From an uncultured Blastocatellia bacterium (GTDB taxonomy: Bacteria > Acidobacteriota > Blastocatellia > Pyrinomonadales > Pyrinomonadaceae): 64,000 nt of DNA. Location of the stretch: NCBI GenBank assembly GCA_946480785.1, contig CAMLLD010000026.1:5830-69829 (forward strand), in the 5' to 3' direction. The position numbers and the translations under genes were made by a program. Each line of letters starts with the position of its first letter. Position 1 is the stretch's first letter. Of the stretch, positions 18,052 to 25,478 are shown piece by piece. The notes under the pieces are model-generated. The model made no database searches. It had not been told where the DNA came from and worked only from the letters and a program-made list of their open reading frames with translations.

Positions 18052-18561
18052 ATGTCAGCTCTCGACGCTGAATCTCTGATCGCCGCGTGGCGCACTAACA
18101 ACCGCGTCACGACCTATCTGATCGAAAACCTGCCGGCCGAGTTGTGGTCCATGGACGTTCCCGGCGTGCCGCGCCGCACGATTCGCACGATCGCCGCGCA
18201 CCTGCACAACTCGCGTTGCGCTTGGATCAAATCGCTCGGCGCACGCCACGGGATCGCGACGCCGAGTCGCGTCGATCTCCGGACAGTGCGTCCCGCAGAA
18301 CTCTTACGCGCGCTTTCGCGGAGCAGCGAAGGCATCATCGCCCTGATTCGTCTCGGCGCTGAACGCGGCGGCTCAGTCCCGCCGGCGCACTGGCAAAACT
18401 TTCCCACCGATCTCGTTCACTTTCTCAACTACTTCGTCGCCCACGAAGCCCACCACCGCGGTCAACTGATCTTGATCGCGCGCCAACTCGGCCACCGCCT
18501 GCCGCGCGAAGTTGTCGATGGCCTGTGGCAATGGAAGATCCGCGCGCGCGCGCGTAGTTAG
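18052..18561 (+). CDS. DinB-family four-helix protein
   Basis: A 169-residue DinB/YfiT-like protein. Likely metal ligands are His50 (AAHLHNS) and His131/His135 (AHEAHHRGQ), spaced as in the family. Members are four-helix-bundle metalloproteins, some of them thiol-dependent transferases (bacillithiol, mycothiol or glutathione). The specific reaction here is unknown. Length and the HxxHHRGQ motif fit well. Confidence 0.8.
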   Translation: MSALDAESLIAAWRTNNRVTTYLIENLPAELWSMDVPGVPRRTIRTIAAHLHNSRCAWIKSLGARHGIATPSRVDLRTVRPAELLRALSRSSEGIIALIRLGAERGGSVPPAHWQNFPTDLVHFLNYFVAHEAHHRGQLILIARQLGHRLPREVVDGLWQWKIRARARS

Positions 18562-18886
18562 GAAGCTCAGTGGGGCAATACTCCCCATCTCGCAGTAATA
18601 GTTATTGAATCTAAGTCGCGGAATTGACAGTGCTGCGGGCAGGTGTTACACAGTCTTCATCTCGGATATTTGAAGTACGCTAAAAAGAAATCACTTCCTC
18701 CTCCGCTGCTCTGCGCTGTCGCTGGTCTCATCTCAGACAGCCGAAGTGATAAACCCCAAAAAGTTACGAAGCGACCGGTTTTTGGGCGACTCAGTCTGCA
18801 GACTCGCGCCCGCGATAGAAGTGTGTGGCTGACGTGTCCGGAGAAAACGGCGCGGGCAGCAAACTTAGTTATCAAGGGGAAGATCT
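18562..18886 (+). promoter_or_regulatory. Long leader of the Crp/Fnr gene with a TTGACA box
   Basis: A gene-free stretch of 325 bases. TTGACA at 18624-18629 is followed after 17 bases by TACACA (18647-18652), a plausible sigma-70 promoter with a weak -10. Downstream, CCCAAAAA and TTTTTGGG can pair around 18757-18787, and GAGTCTGCAGACTC-like symmetry follows. A transcript would have a structured leader of about 230 bases, which suggests post-transcriptional control. Confidence 0.4.
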
Positions 18887-19612
18887 ATGCCTACGGCCCT
18901 CACGCAAACTGCTGCATTTAGAAATCGGATATTGGCAGGCCTGCCGCGCGAAAAATACCCTGAACTGTTTTCCAATCTTAAGCCCGTCGAACTGCATACG
19001 CAGGAGATCCTTTACCACGCGGAAGATGAAATGCGTTCTGTTTATTTCATTAACAACGGCATCGCTTCCCTGATGTCAATTACGAGCGAAGGCAATAGCA
19101 TCGAGGTTGGTAATATCGGCAGAGAAGGAATAGTGGGTGTTCCGGTGCTGCTGACGCACCTCAAAACGCCTCATCAGGTAATGGTGCAAGTGCCCGGTGA
19201 CGCATTCATGCTCAGCGCCGATCTTCTGAGACAGGAATTCAGCAAGGACGGCATCTTAAAAGATCGGCTTCTCTCCTATACTCACGTGCGTGCTACCTAT
19301 ATGTCCCAACTCGGTGTTTGCAATCACTTCCATACCGTCGATAAGCGGCTTTGCCGTTGGTTGCTGGTCAGCAGTCTCCAGATGCAATCACAAAGCTTTC
19401 GCATGACGCACGAATCACTTTCGCAAGTGCTGGGCACCGGTCGAACCGGCGTTACGATGGCGGCAAACAAACTCCAAAAGGCAGGCTTACTCAAGTATCA
19501 CCGCGGCGAAATTACGATTCTCGATCGCGCCGGTATGGAAAGCGCGTGCTGCGATTGCTATCAAATCACTAAAGAGCTCTTCGCCTCTTTATTCGGCTCT
19601 TCAATGTCCTAA
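18887..19612 (+). CDS. Crp/Fnr-family transcriptional regulator
   Basis: A 241-residue regulator. The N-terminal cyclic-nucleotide-type beta-barrel spans about 20-130 (ELHTQEILYHAEDEMRSVYFINNG, SIEVGNIGREGIVGVPVLL), then a dimer helix and a C-terminal winged HTH (about 160-220; MTHESLSQVLGTGRTGVTMAANKLQKAG). It lacks the N-terminal FNR cysteine cluster and the clear cAMP-contact RGE/RS motif, so the effector is not obvious. Two Cys at CCDC near the C-terminus are unusual. It directly precedes the peptide-maturation cluster, separated by 14-bp repeats, and is the best candidate for its regulator. Confidence 0.85.
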   Translation: MPTALTQTAAFRNRILAGLPREKYPELFSNLKPVELHTQEILYHAEDEMRSVYFINNGIASLMSITSEGNSIEVGNIGREGIVGVPVLLTHLKTPHQVMVQVPGDAFMLSADLLRQEFSKDGILKDRLLSYTHVRATYMSQLGVCNHFHTVDKRLCRWLLVSSLQMQSQSFRMTHESLSQVLGTGRTGVTMAANKLQKAGLLKYHRGEITILDRAGMESACCDCYQITKELFASLFGSSMS

Positions 19613-19647
19613 TCTCACGACCACTAAGCGCGAGTTATGGTCAGCGA

Positions 19648-19684
19648 GTGACGGTCACTCAGTGACGGTCACGGAATGACGGAC
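19648..19684. promoter_or_regulatory. Three 14-bp tandem repeats, putative operator of the peptide cluster
   Basis: TGACGG starts at 19649, 19663 and 19677, exactly 14 bases apart. The first two units contain the hyphenated palindrome GTGACgGTCAC (19648-19658 and 19662-19672). The GTGA/TCAC half-sites resemble those bound by Crp-type proteins, and the upstream gene is one. The repeats lie between the regulator and the radical SAM gene. Confidence 0.5.
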
Positions 19685-19748
19685 GGCTGAATCATTTTTT
19701 TCGTATCGTTTGCCACGTTCACTCATTGCTAAGCAGACTCGCCTCCCA

Positions 19749-21191
19749 ATGACGGGTCAGTTTACTTGCCCAGATAAATTGTTGTTCTTCCCCCGTCCAA
19801 ATCATCTGGTTACTGATCTGCCTGAGGCGTACATGGAATTAGTTCAAATCGCTCACCGGTTTCTTTCGAACCAGGAGCTTACAAAACGGCAAGAAACTCG
19901 CTACGTCCAATTCACTGAACCCTTTCAGCCGAACGGCTTACCTTATCTTTCAGAAGGCTTCAACATCCGTTTGCATACCGGTGATTGGGCGGCGCTGTTT
20001 CCGCGCTATCACCTGATGTTCGTCTCTCCCGATCTGCAACGTACGAGGGAATTCATCGCTCACCAGGCGAATGGGTATGAACGGCTGCTTACTGAGCCGA
20101 TGAAGGAAAGTTTCGCAACGTATTTTCAGTTCCCGCGCGATCCTTACCCGGACTCGAATCCTTTCCCGCAAGGACAAGTTTTGGATTCGACGATCTGTTT
20201 TCTGCCGACAAACGACTGTAGCCTGGGATGTAAATACTGCTTCTCCGGTGCTCAACCTAAAAAATTTGGCGCTATCCCATGGGAGATCGCAAAAGCGGCT
20301 ATAGACCTCGGAACGAGGAATGCCGTCATGAATCGGATACGGTCAGGAAGCGGCAAGCTCGAGATTCGTTTTTTTGGCGGAGGCGAGCCGACTGAGTACT
20401 GGGATAGTTTTTCTTCCATCGTCGAGTATGCAAGAGCGAATGCCAAAAAGAGCAATGTCGACGTTACGGTAGCCACGATCACAAATGGCCAGGTCGATCC
20501 GGAACACTACGAATGGTTCAGAGATAACATCGACGAAATTACCGTCTCCATGGATGGCCCACCCGAAATCCAAAACGCGCAACGCCCAACCGCCGCCGGC
20601 GAGAACTCCTTTGATAAGTCCTGGGCATTTCTGTCGCAGATGGACGCGTTCGAGAAGAACATCAAGTGCATACGCGTAACCGTCACGGCCCAGACCGTCA
20701 CTCGAATGGAAGAGATAACGACGTTCTTTTGGGACAACCTCCAAAAGCCCTACACCATGCAATTCGAAGCGGTCTATTTTTCAGAGGTGGGAAGGCAGAA
20801 CACTGAAATGCCGCAGGCCCTGGAGTTTGTCAAAGAGTTTCGACGTCTGGAGGAGATGGTTTATCAACGTTGCGCCGCCGGTCAAAAACACGGATTGGTC
20901 GGGTCGGCCGCAAAACCTCTGGCCATTCGCGTCGGCGCGTACTGCGACTCGTTGGAAGGAAGAGGATTGTTTGTTACGCCCGATGGTTACTTAAGCATCT
21001 GTTCCGAAATCAGTGTGCCCACCGATCCACGCAAGGACGATTACTTCGTCGGCAAGTACGATTCATCCACCAAACGATTCCATGTTTCAGAGCGAGGCGC
21101 CGCAAATATACGCAAGGGCACTCCCTGGTGGTGCCGCGGCTGCTTTGCACAATTTTCGTGTCGGGGTGGTTGTGAACTCGCAAAACGCTGA
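19749..21191 (+). CDS. Radical SAM/SPASM peptide maturase
   Basis: A 480-residue enzyme (493 if it starts at TTG 19710; neither start has a good SD). The SAM [4Fe-4S] motif CSLGCKYC gives Cys157, 161 and 164. FFGGGEPTEYWDS (208-220) is the SAM-binding GGE region. The SPASM domain near the C-terminus shows Cys399, GxxxxC418, then CxxCxxxxxCxxxC at 462, 465, 471 and 475; the last Cys of the seven-Cys consensus is missing because the chain ends at LAKR. Residues 1-145 form an extra N-terminal domain. SPASM enzymes install thioether, C-C or other crosslinks in peptides. The Cys-rich precursor encoded 211 bases downstream is the obvious substrate. Confidence 0.9.
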   Translation: MTGQFTCPDKLLFFPRPNHLVTDLPEAYMELVQIAHRFLSNQELTKRQETRYVQFTEPFQPNGLPYLSEGFNIRLHTGDWAALFPRYHLMFVSPDLQRTREFIAHQANGYERLLTEPMKESFATYFQFPRDPYPDSNPFPQGQVLDSTICFLPTNDCSLGCKYCFSGAQPKKFGAIPWEIAKAAIDLGTRNAVMNRIRSGSGKLEIRFFGGGEPTEYWDSFSSIVEYARANAKKSNVDVTVATITNGQVDPEHYEWFRDNIDEITVSMDGPPEIQNAQRPTAAGENSFDKSWAFLSQMDAFEKNIKCIRVTVTAQTVTRMEEITTFFWDNLQKPYTMQFEAVYFSEVGRQNTEMPQALEFVKEFRRLEEMVYQRCAAGQKHGLVGSAAKPLAIRVGAYCDSLEGRGLFVTPDGYLSICSEISVPTDPRKDDYFVGKYDSSTKRFHVSERGAANIRKGTPWWCRGCFAQFSCRGGCELAKR

Positions 21192-21402
21192 TAAGTACAT
21201 CAGGCGCTGGTGGTGCCAGATGGTCAGGGCCAATATCAGAAACACCTGGACCGATGTACGAGCAAACCGAATACAGGCGCGAGCGCGAATTGGAGACCCG
21301 CACGGTGAAGAGTTGATATGGCTGCCGATATGGGATGTCTCCGCTTCGATGGATGATTAGCCCAAACCAGTCGTTCCCAAACTTACGAAAGGAGGTGAGC
21401 CT

Positions 21403-21555
21403 ATGTCCTACGAAAAACCTACTATTGTCACTCTGACATTTGCTGAAGTCGAAAACGCCAAGATCGTGGCGATGCTGCAATCACAACCGGACCAGCCAGT
21501 TGATGGCGGCGGCGGATGTCAATGTCAATGTCAATGCCAATGCCAGGCACAGTAG
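21403..21555 (+). CDS. RiPP precursor peptide with a (Cys-Gln)5 core
   Basis: A 50-codon gene with one of the best ribosome binding sites in the window (AAAGGAGGT, 6 bases before ATG). The leader (about residues 1-34) is MSYEKPTIVTLTFAEVENAK and on to PDQPVD, with a YEKP start seen in leaders handled by PqqD-type domains. A GGGG stretch (35-38) follows, then CQCQCQCQCQAQ (39-50) to the stop. Five Cys alternate strictly with Gln. It lies between a SPASM maturase and a PqqD-fusion protein, the usual place for a precursor. Gly-Gly may mark the cleavage site. Expected products are thioether-bridged or metal-binding peptides (inference). I know no described family with this core. Confidence 0.85.
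   Translation: MSYEKPTIVTLTFAEVENAKIVAMLQSQPDQPVDGGGGCQCQCQCQCQAQ
21517..21552 (+). repeat. Hexanucleotide repeat encoding the Cys-Gln core
   Basis: Six 6-base units (TGTCAA with TGC/CAG variants, the last GCACAG) run in frame from 21517 to 21552. Copy-number change by slippage would add or remove whole Cys-Gln pairs without frameshift. Confidence 0.85.
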
Positions 21556-21575
21556 ACCGACGATAAACAGATTAC

Positions 21576-21612
21576 CCGGAATAAGCCGGATCTCTTATCC
21601 GGTTTATTCCGG
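21576..21612 (+). terminator. Hairpin after the precursor gene
   Basis: CCGGAATAAGCCGGAT (21576-21591) pairs with ATCCGGTTTATTCCGG (21597-21612) over 16 positions with one G-T pair and a 5-base loop. There is no T-run, so it is more likely an RNA-stabilising or attenuating element that lets the precursor be made in excess over the downstream enzymes. Confidence 0.65.
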
Positions 21613-21671
21613 CTAACATCGCAGTTATTTGCGCCGGCCCATCACACCGCGCGTAGTTCAGGGGATTTGCC

Positions 21672-22910
21672 ATGAATACCTATCACCCGCTTTGTGCGCT
21701 TGAGAACCTGCAGATCGAAGCAGCCGGGAATGAATTCATTGTCTTCGACTCTAAAGCAAAAACATTCCATCTCTTAAATTCCACTGCTTACAGCATTCTC
21801 GAGGCGTGCAACGGCTCAAATACGATCAGCGATATTGCGACGAGCCTATCCGGTAAATTCGGTCGTGAGGATGTGGATTCGGTTTTAGCAGACGTCACCG
21901 AAACTGTTGGTTTGCTTGAATCCAAGGGATTGCTGTCGCTTGTGACCAGTGAATCTGTTTCGCCGATTGAATCAGGGCTTGGTAGTGATGGCCCGCTTCT
22001 GGCTGTCTCTGTTACCGGAACAAGCATGTTCCCGGTGCTCCTTTCCGGAGACAAGGTGTTAGTAAAGAAGATTTTACCGGAAGAGTTAAGTGTTGGCGAC
22101 ATCGTTGTTTGGTCAAATAACTCCAGGGAGTGGATAGCCCATCGGATCATTTCACTTGATACATCATCCACTCCGGCACTGATAACCACGAAAGGTGATC
22201 TGTACTATCAGGCAGATCCACCGATTGCAGTCGATCGAATATTAGGGAAGGTCATGGCGGTGCTTCAGGATGGCGAGCTCAAATGGCTTAAGGATCTTGA
22301 AAGCAGTGGGAGTCCGGCAGCGCGGAATGGATCGAGTGCGGAGCAATCACAACGGAGACCTTCGTACAAGGGACTGAAGGTGCTGGACCTGCGGGAAATT
22401 TCGGTTGATTGCATTCAAAGTATCGAATCAGTTGAGGACGTCAGTCTCGTCGTCCTCGCTCCTGAAAACGAGCACGCGTGGCCGCAAGTAGCAACAAAGA
22501 ATGTAAAGTCGGTTTTCACCGCGCCTAAGGAATACAGGTTATACACGGGCCAACCGGAGTTGTTACCAGAAATGCTCGAGTTCATGCCCGAACCGCTGCG
22601 GCTGATCGTATCGGGACAACTCTTCCTCACGCGCTTTGAGCCGCAACAGATACGCGAGACGTTCAGGGAGTTGATAGTGATGGGGCAGGTATATGTGAGC
22701 TCAGTCGAAGGAAAAACTGCAGTTGAATCGATCGCAAAAATCATCACCGGCGGGATCTCGATTGTGCCGGCGGAACACACGCGCTGGCTCGGCGAATCGA
22801 TTCTGGGCCCGGAGTATACAAGTCAGCACAGGCCCCTCGTGGCGATCGGAGATTTGTCGATTTCCGAACGCCTGAAGCAAATGCCGACCGGTGTGACGGT
22901 CTACAGATAA
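21672..22910 (+). CDS. PqqD-like domain fused to S26B-type peptidase and an unnamed C-terminal domain
   Basis: A 412-residue three-part protein. Residues 10-92 match a PqqD-like RiPP recognition element (FIVFDSKAKTFHLLNSTAYSILE, then helical to LLESKGLLSL). Residues 108-205 match a signal-peptidase fold of the ER/SipW (S26B) type: GTSMFPVLLSGDKVLV with Ser118, IAHRII with His157, and TTKGDLYYQADP with Asp176, all expected catalytic residues. No transmembrane helix is seen, unusual for a signal peptidase. Residues 235-412 form a domain I cannot name (KVLDLREIS, LIVSGQLFLT, LIVMGQVYV, RWLGESIL) repeated as the whole of the next gene product. Likely role: bind the precursor leader and cleave it, possibly at the GGGG junction (inference). 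Confidence 0.8.
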   Translation: MNTYHPLCALENLQIEAAGNEFIVFDSKAKTFHLLNSTAYSILEACNGSNTISDIATSLSGKFGREDVDSVLADVTETVGLLESKGLLSLVTSESVSPIESGLGSDGPLLAVSVTGTSMFPVLLSGDKVLVKKILPEELSVGDIVVWSNNSREWIAHRIISLDTSSTPALITTKGDLYYQADPPIAVDRILGKVMAVLQDGELKWLKDLESSGSPAARNGSSAEQSQRRPSYKGLKVLDLREISVDCIQSIESVEDVSLVVLAPENEHAWPQVATKNVKSVFTAPKEYRLYTGQPELLPEMLEFMPEPLRLIVSGQLFLTRFEPQQIRETFRELIVMGQVYVSSVEGKTAVESIAKIITGGISIVPAEHTRWLGESILGPEYTSQHRPLVAIGDLSISERLKQMPTGVTVYR

Positions 22911-22935
22911 TCAGTTTGAAAGTCAGGAGCAGCTC

Positions 22936-23622
22936 ATGGGAACTACTATCAAAGACGTGCCGATCCTCGATTTGAGATCGGTATCACGCGACGCGATCTC
23001 GCAGATTGACCTCGTGGAAAACATAAAGACTGTTGTGGTGAGCACTGAAAACGTAGAAGCGTTTATGTCGGTGCCGAGAGTTGAGGTCCGCTCTCATCTA
23101 ATCATCCATCCTGACGAAAAACTGTTCATCGGTCAGATTGAGTTCAACGATAGTTTTCTAAATCAACTCTCCGCAAACACGAAGCTCGTTATCCTCGGTC
23201 ATGTGCTGATCGACGGGTTCACCATATCATTGTTCCACGAACGTATTCAGAGTCTTAGAGTCTACGGACAAATAGTCTATGCGGATGCCAGAAGTGCGGC
23301 GGCGCTGCTGGCTCGGTTGGAAAGACTGCAAGGCCAACTAATACGAATGCGTCCCAACTCTATTCGCTGGATAGGCGTGACAAACCTGAACGCGAATAAA
23401 TTGGACGCCGTTGCCGGCCGGCCGGTCGTCAGCATAGGTCCGATAAAAATCGATCCGGACCTGCCTGCGACCGACATTACAAAAGCAATCCCTTCGATGG
23501 TCCAGATCGGCGAGATTATCGGACCGGAAGAAGCTGTGTCCGCGCTGTTTTCTGTCTGCGAACGACGATTAGGAACGTACCGGTTAGCTCAAGTGGAAAA
23601 GGCTCACTACGCGGGTACTTGA
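22936..23622 (+). CDS. Stand-alone copy of the C-terminal domain of the PqqD-peptidase protein
   Basis: A 228-residue protein without signal peptide or membrane helix. Its first 185 residues parallel residues 235-412 of the upstream protein: VPILDLRSVSRDAI to KVLDLREISVDCI, VVVSTENVEAF to VVLAPENEHAW, LFIGQIEF to LYTGQPEL, LVILGHVLIDGF to LIVSGQLFLTRF, LRVYGQIVYA to LIVMGQVYVS, IRWIGV to TRWLGE, RPVVSIGPIKI to RPLVAIGDLSI. The repeated L-x-V-x-G-x-V strands suggest a small beta-sheet or beta-helix scaffold. It may be a partner or chaperone in the maturation complex (inference). SD GGAGC precedes the ATG; the ABC gene follows within 8 bases. Confidence 0.7.
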   Translation: MGTTIKDVPILDLRSVSRDAISQIDLVENIKTVVVSTENVEAFMSVPRVEVRSHLIIHPDEKLFIGQIEFNDSFLNQLSANTKLVILGHVLIDGFTISLFHERIQSLRVYGQIVYADARSAAALLARLERLQGQLIRMRPNSIRWIGVTNLNANKLDAVAGRPVVSIGPIKIDPDLPATDITKAIPSMVQIGEIIGPEEAVSALFSVCERRLGTYRLAQVEKAHYAGT

Positions 23623-23630
23623 GAGCACTA

Positions 23631-25478
23631 ATGATGACGGTTCGGAAGCTCGCGCAAAGTGTTTCTGCCTACCTCAGCATTCTTCGTATCGTATCCGCGG
23701 GGAACCGTTCTCTCTTTGCTACGTCGCTGGTTGTTAATATTCTAATCGCACAAGTACCGGCCCTGTTGGCCTACACCAGTAAGAACGTTGTCGACTCGCT
23801 GCTGTCGCGAAGTTACGCTACCCGCTCCTTCATTCCTCTTTCGCCGCCCCTCTTCTTTGGGTGTGTTTATCTTTGCCTGTTGCTGGCCCAATACGCAGGC
23901 CAGGCCCTGCTGCTCCATTTGAATGAAATGCTGACTGAGAGTGGCTCGAAGCATATTCACGCGCAGATCATTCAGTCAGCTATTCGAATGGAAGGTCTTT
24001 ATTATTTTGAAAACCCCGCGTTTCATAATCGAAGATCGTTGCTGGAACGGGATGCTTTGTACATCCCGATGAATATCCTGCGCTTCGCGACCGACGTCTC
24101 GAGTATTGCGGTTACCACCTTTGGCATGGTGCTGCTACTCGCCGGTCTTCACCCGCTCATACCCGTTCTAATCCTGCTCTCCGGGATACCGGATGTGATC
24201 GCCCAGAAAAAAGGCCATCGACTGATCTATGAAGGCATCAGGGAAACTGCCCACGAGGAACGAAGAAAAGAATACTTTCGCTCGGTGCTGCTCGACGAAG
24301 AACACGCCAAGGAAGTACGACTCTATAACCTCGCCAACTATTTCATCAGCAAATACAACGAGTCGTTCAGACGCGTTCTCGAGCTCGTCGTCCCCATCCG
24401 AAAGCGTCACATAAGAAGCTCGAATCTTAGTCGTGTTCTTGTGACTATAGGAGCTGTTCTTCCTTATCTCTGGACCATCGGCAAAGCGTTGCGCGGTGAA
24501 ATCACTCCGGGCCAGTTGGTCCTCTTTATGACCGCGATAGTCGTAATCCATCAGCAGATGGCCAGAACAGCCCAAACGCTCGCTGGTCACCAGGACGTTA
24601 TCTATGTGATGAGAGAGCTTGCTGCGTGGCTGGAAATGAAACCGGATCTCGTTTCAGTGGCGCCGAATCTTCAGGTAAGGAGAAAGCCTGAGCTGCCGCC
24701 ACAGGTCAGAATCTCCAATCTGTGGTTTAGTTATCCCCGCTCCGATCGAGACGTGTTGCGCGGAGTTGATCTCGAAATACCCCACGGAAAATCGCTGGCG
24801 ATCGTCGGCCGAAACGGCTCCGGTAAAACAACTCTCGTAAAGCTCTTGTGCCGGTTGTATGACCCCACTCAAGGGACAATCTGCTACGACGGGATCGACA
24901 TCCGGCTGCTCAATCTCGATGACTTGCGAAACTCCATCGGAATTATTTTCCAGGACTTCAACCGGTATCACTTAACGATCAATGAGAACATCGCCCTCGG
25001 AAAGGCTACCGACAATGCGACGCTCAATGATGTACATCAAGCTGCCACAGCGGCCGGGGCAGCGGATTTCATCGAGCGCACGGCGCAAGGTTACGACACG
25101 CTGCTGGGCAATCAATTTTCAGGCGGGCACGAATTGTCCGGTGGCCAATGGCAACGGCTGGCGCTCGCGAGAGCTTTTTTTCGCAACGCGGGCCTGCTGG
25201 TGCTGGATGAACCTACTGCGTCGGTGGACATCGCTACTGAAGCCCGCCTCTATGCACGTTTCAAAAAGATGACCGAGGGCAAAACGGCCCTGTTGATCTC
25301 GCATCGGTTGTCTACTGTTCGCATTGCCGATCGCATCGCTGTTCTCGAAGCCGGCAAGGTCATCGAATTCGGAGATCACGAGAGCCTCATGAGTTTGCAG
25401 GGGACCTACAATGAGATGTTTGTGATCCAGGCGGAGCGGTTTCGACGATCAGAGGAATTTGCAACTATCCAGCGCTAA
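23631..25478 (+). CDS. ABC exporter (membrane and ATPase domains fused), peptide cluster
   Basis: About 615 residues; start at ATG 23631 (23634 or TTG 23619 also possible). The N-terminal half has six predicted helices (LFATSLVVNILIAQVPALLAY and others). The ATPase half has Walker A GRNGSGKTT, signature LSGGQWQRLALARAF, Walker B LLVLDEPTASVD with catalytic Glu, and a switch His in ISHRLSTV. No C39 peptidase domain is present, so leader removal must be done elsewhere. Its stop overlaps the start of the second exporter (TAATG), so the two are translationally coupled and probably form a heterodimer. It likely exports the matured peptide. Confidence 0.9.
   Translation: MMTVRKLAQSVSAYLSILRIVSAGNRSLFATSLVVNILIAQVPALLAYTSKNVVDSLLSRSYATRSFIPLSPPLFFGCVYLCLLLAQYAGQALLLHLNEMLTESGSKHIHAQIIQSAIRMEGLYYFENPAFHNRRSLLERDALYIPMNILRFATDVSSIAVTTFGMVLLLAGLHPLIPVLILLSGIPDVIAQKKGHRLIYEGIRETAHEERRKEYFRSVLLDEEHAKEVRLYNLANYFISKYNESFRRVLELVVPIRKRHIRSSNLSRVLVTIGAVLPYLWTIGKALRGEITPGQLVLFMTAIVVIHQQMARTAQTLAGHQDVIYVMRELAAWLEMKPDLVSVAPNLQVRRKPELPPQVRISNLWFSYPRSDRDVLRGVDLEIPHGKSLAIVGRNGSGKTTLVKLLCRLYDPTQGTICYDGIDIRLLNLDDLRNSIGIIFQDFNRYHLTINENIALGKATDNATLNDVHQAATAAGAADFIERTAQGYDTLLGNQFSGGHELSGGQWQRLALARAFFRNAGLLVLDEPTASVDIATEARLYARFKKMTEGKTALLISHRLSTVRIADRIAVLEAGKVIEFGDHESLMSLQGTYNEMFVIQAERFRRSEEFATIQR

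Noticed and set aside
19648..19684. CRISPR-like short repeats
   Set aside because: Units are 14 bases and abut without spacers, and no cas genes are present. They fit an operator better.
21010..21480. Minus-strand frame across the precursor gene
   Set aside because: It crosses the SPASM 3' end and the precursor SD. No motif and no SD; the + strand signals are much stronger.
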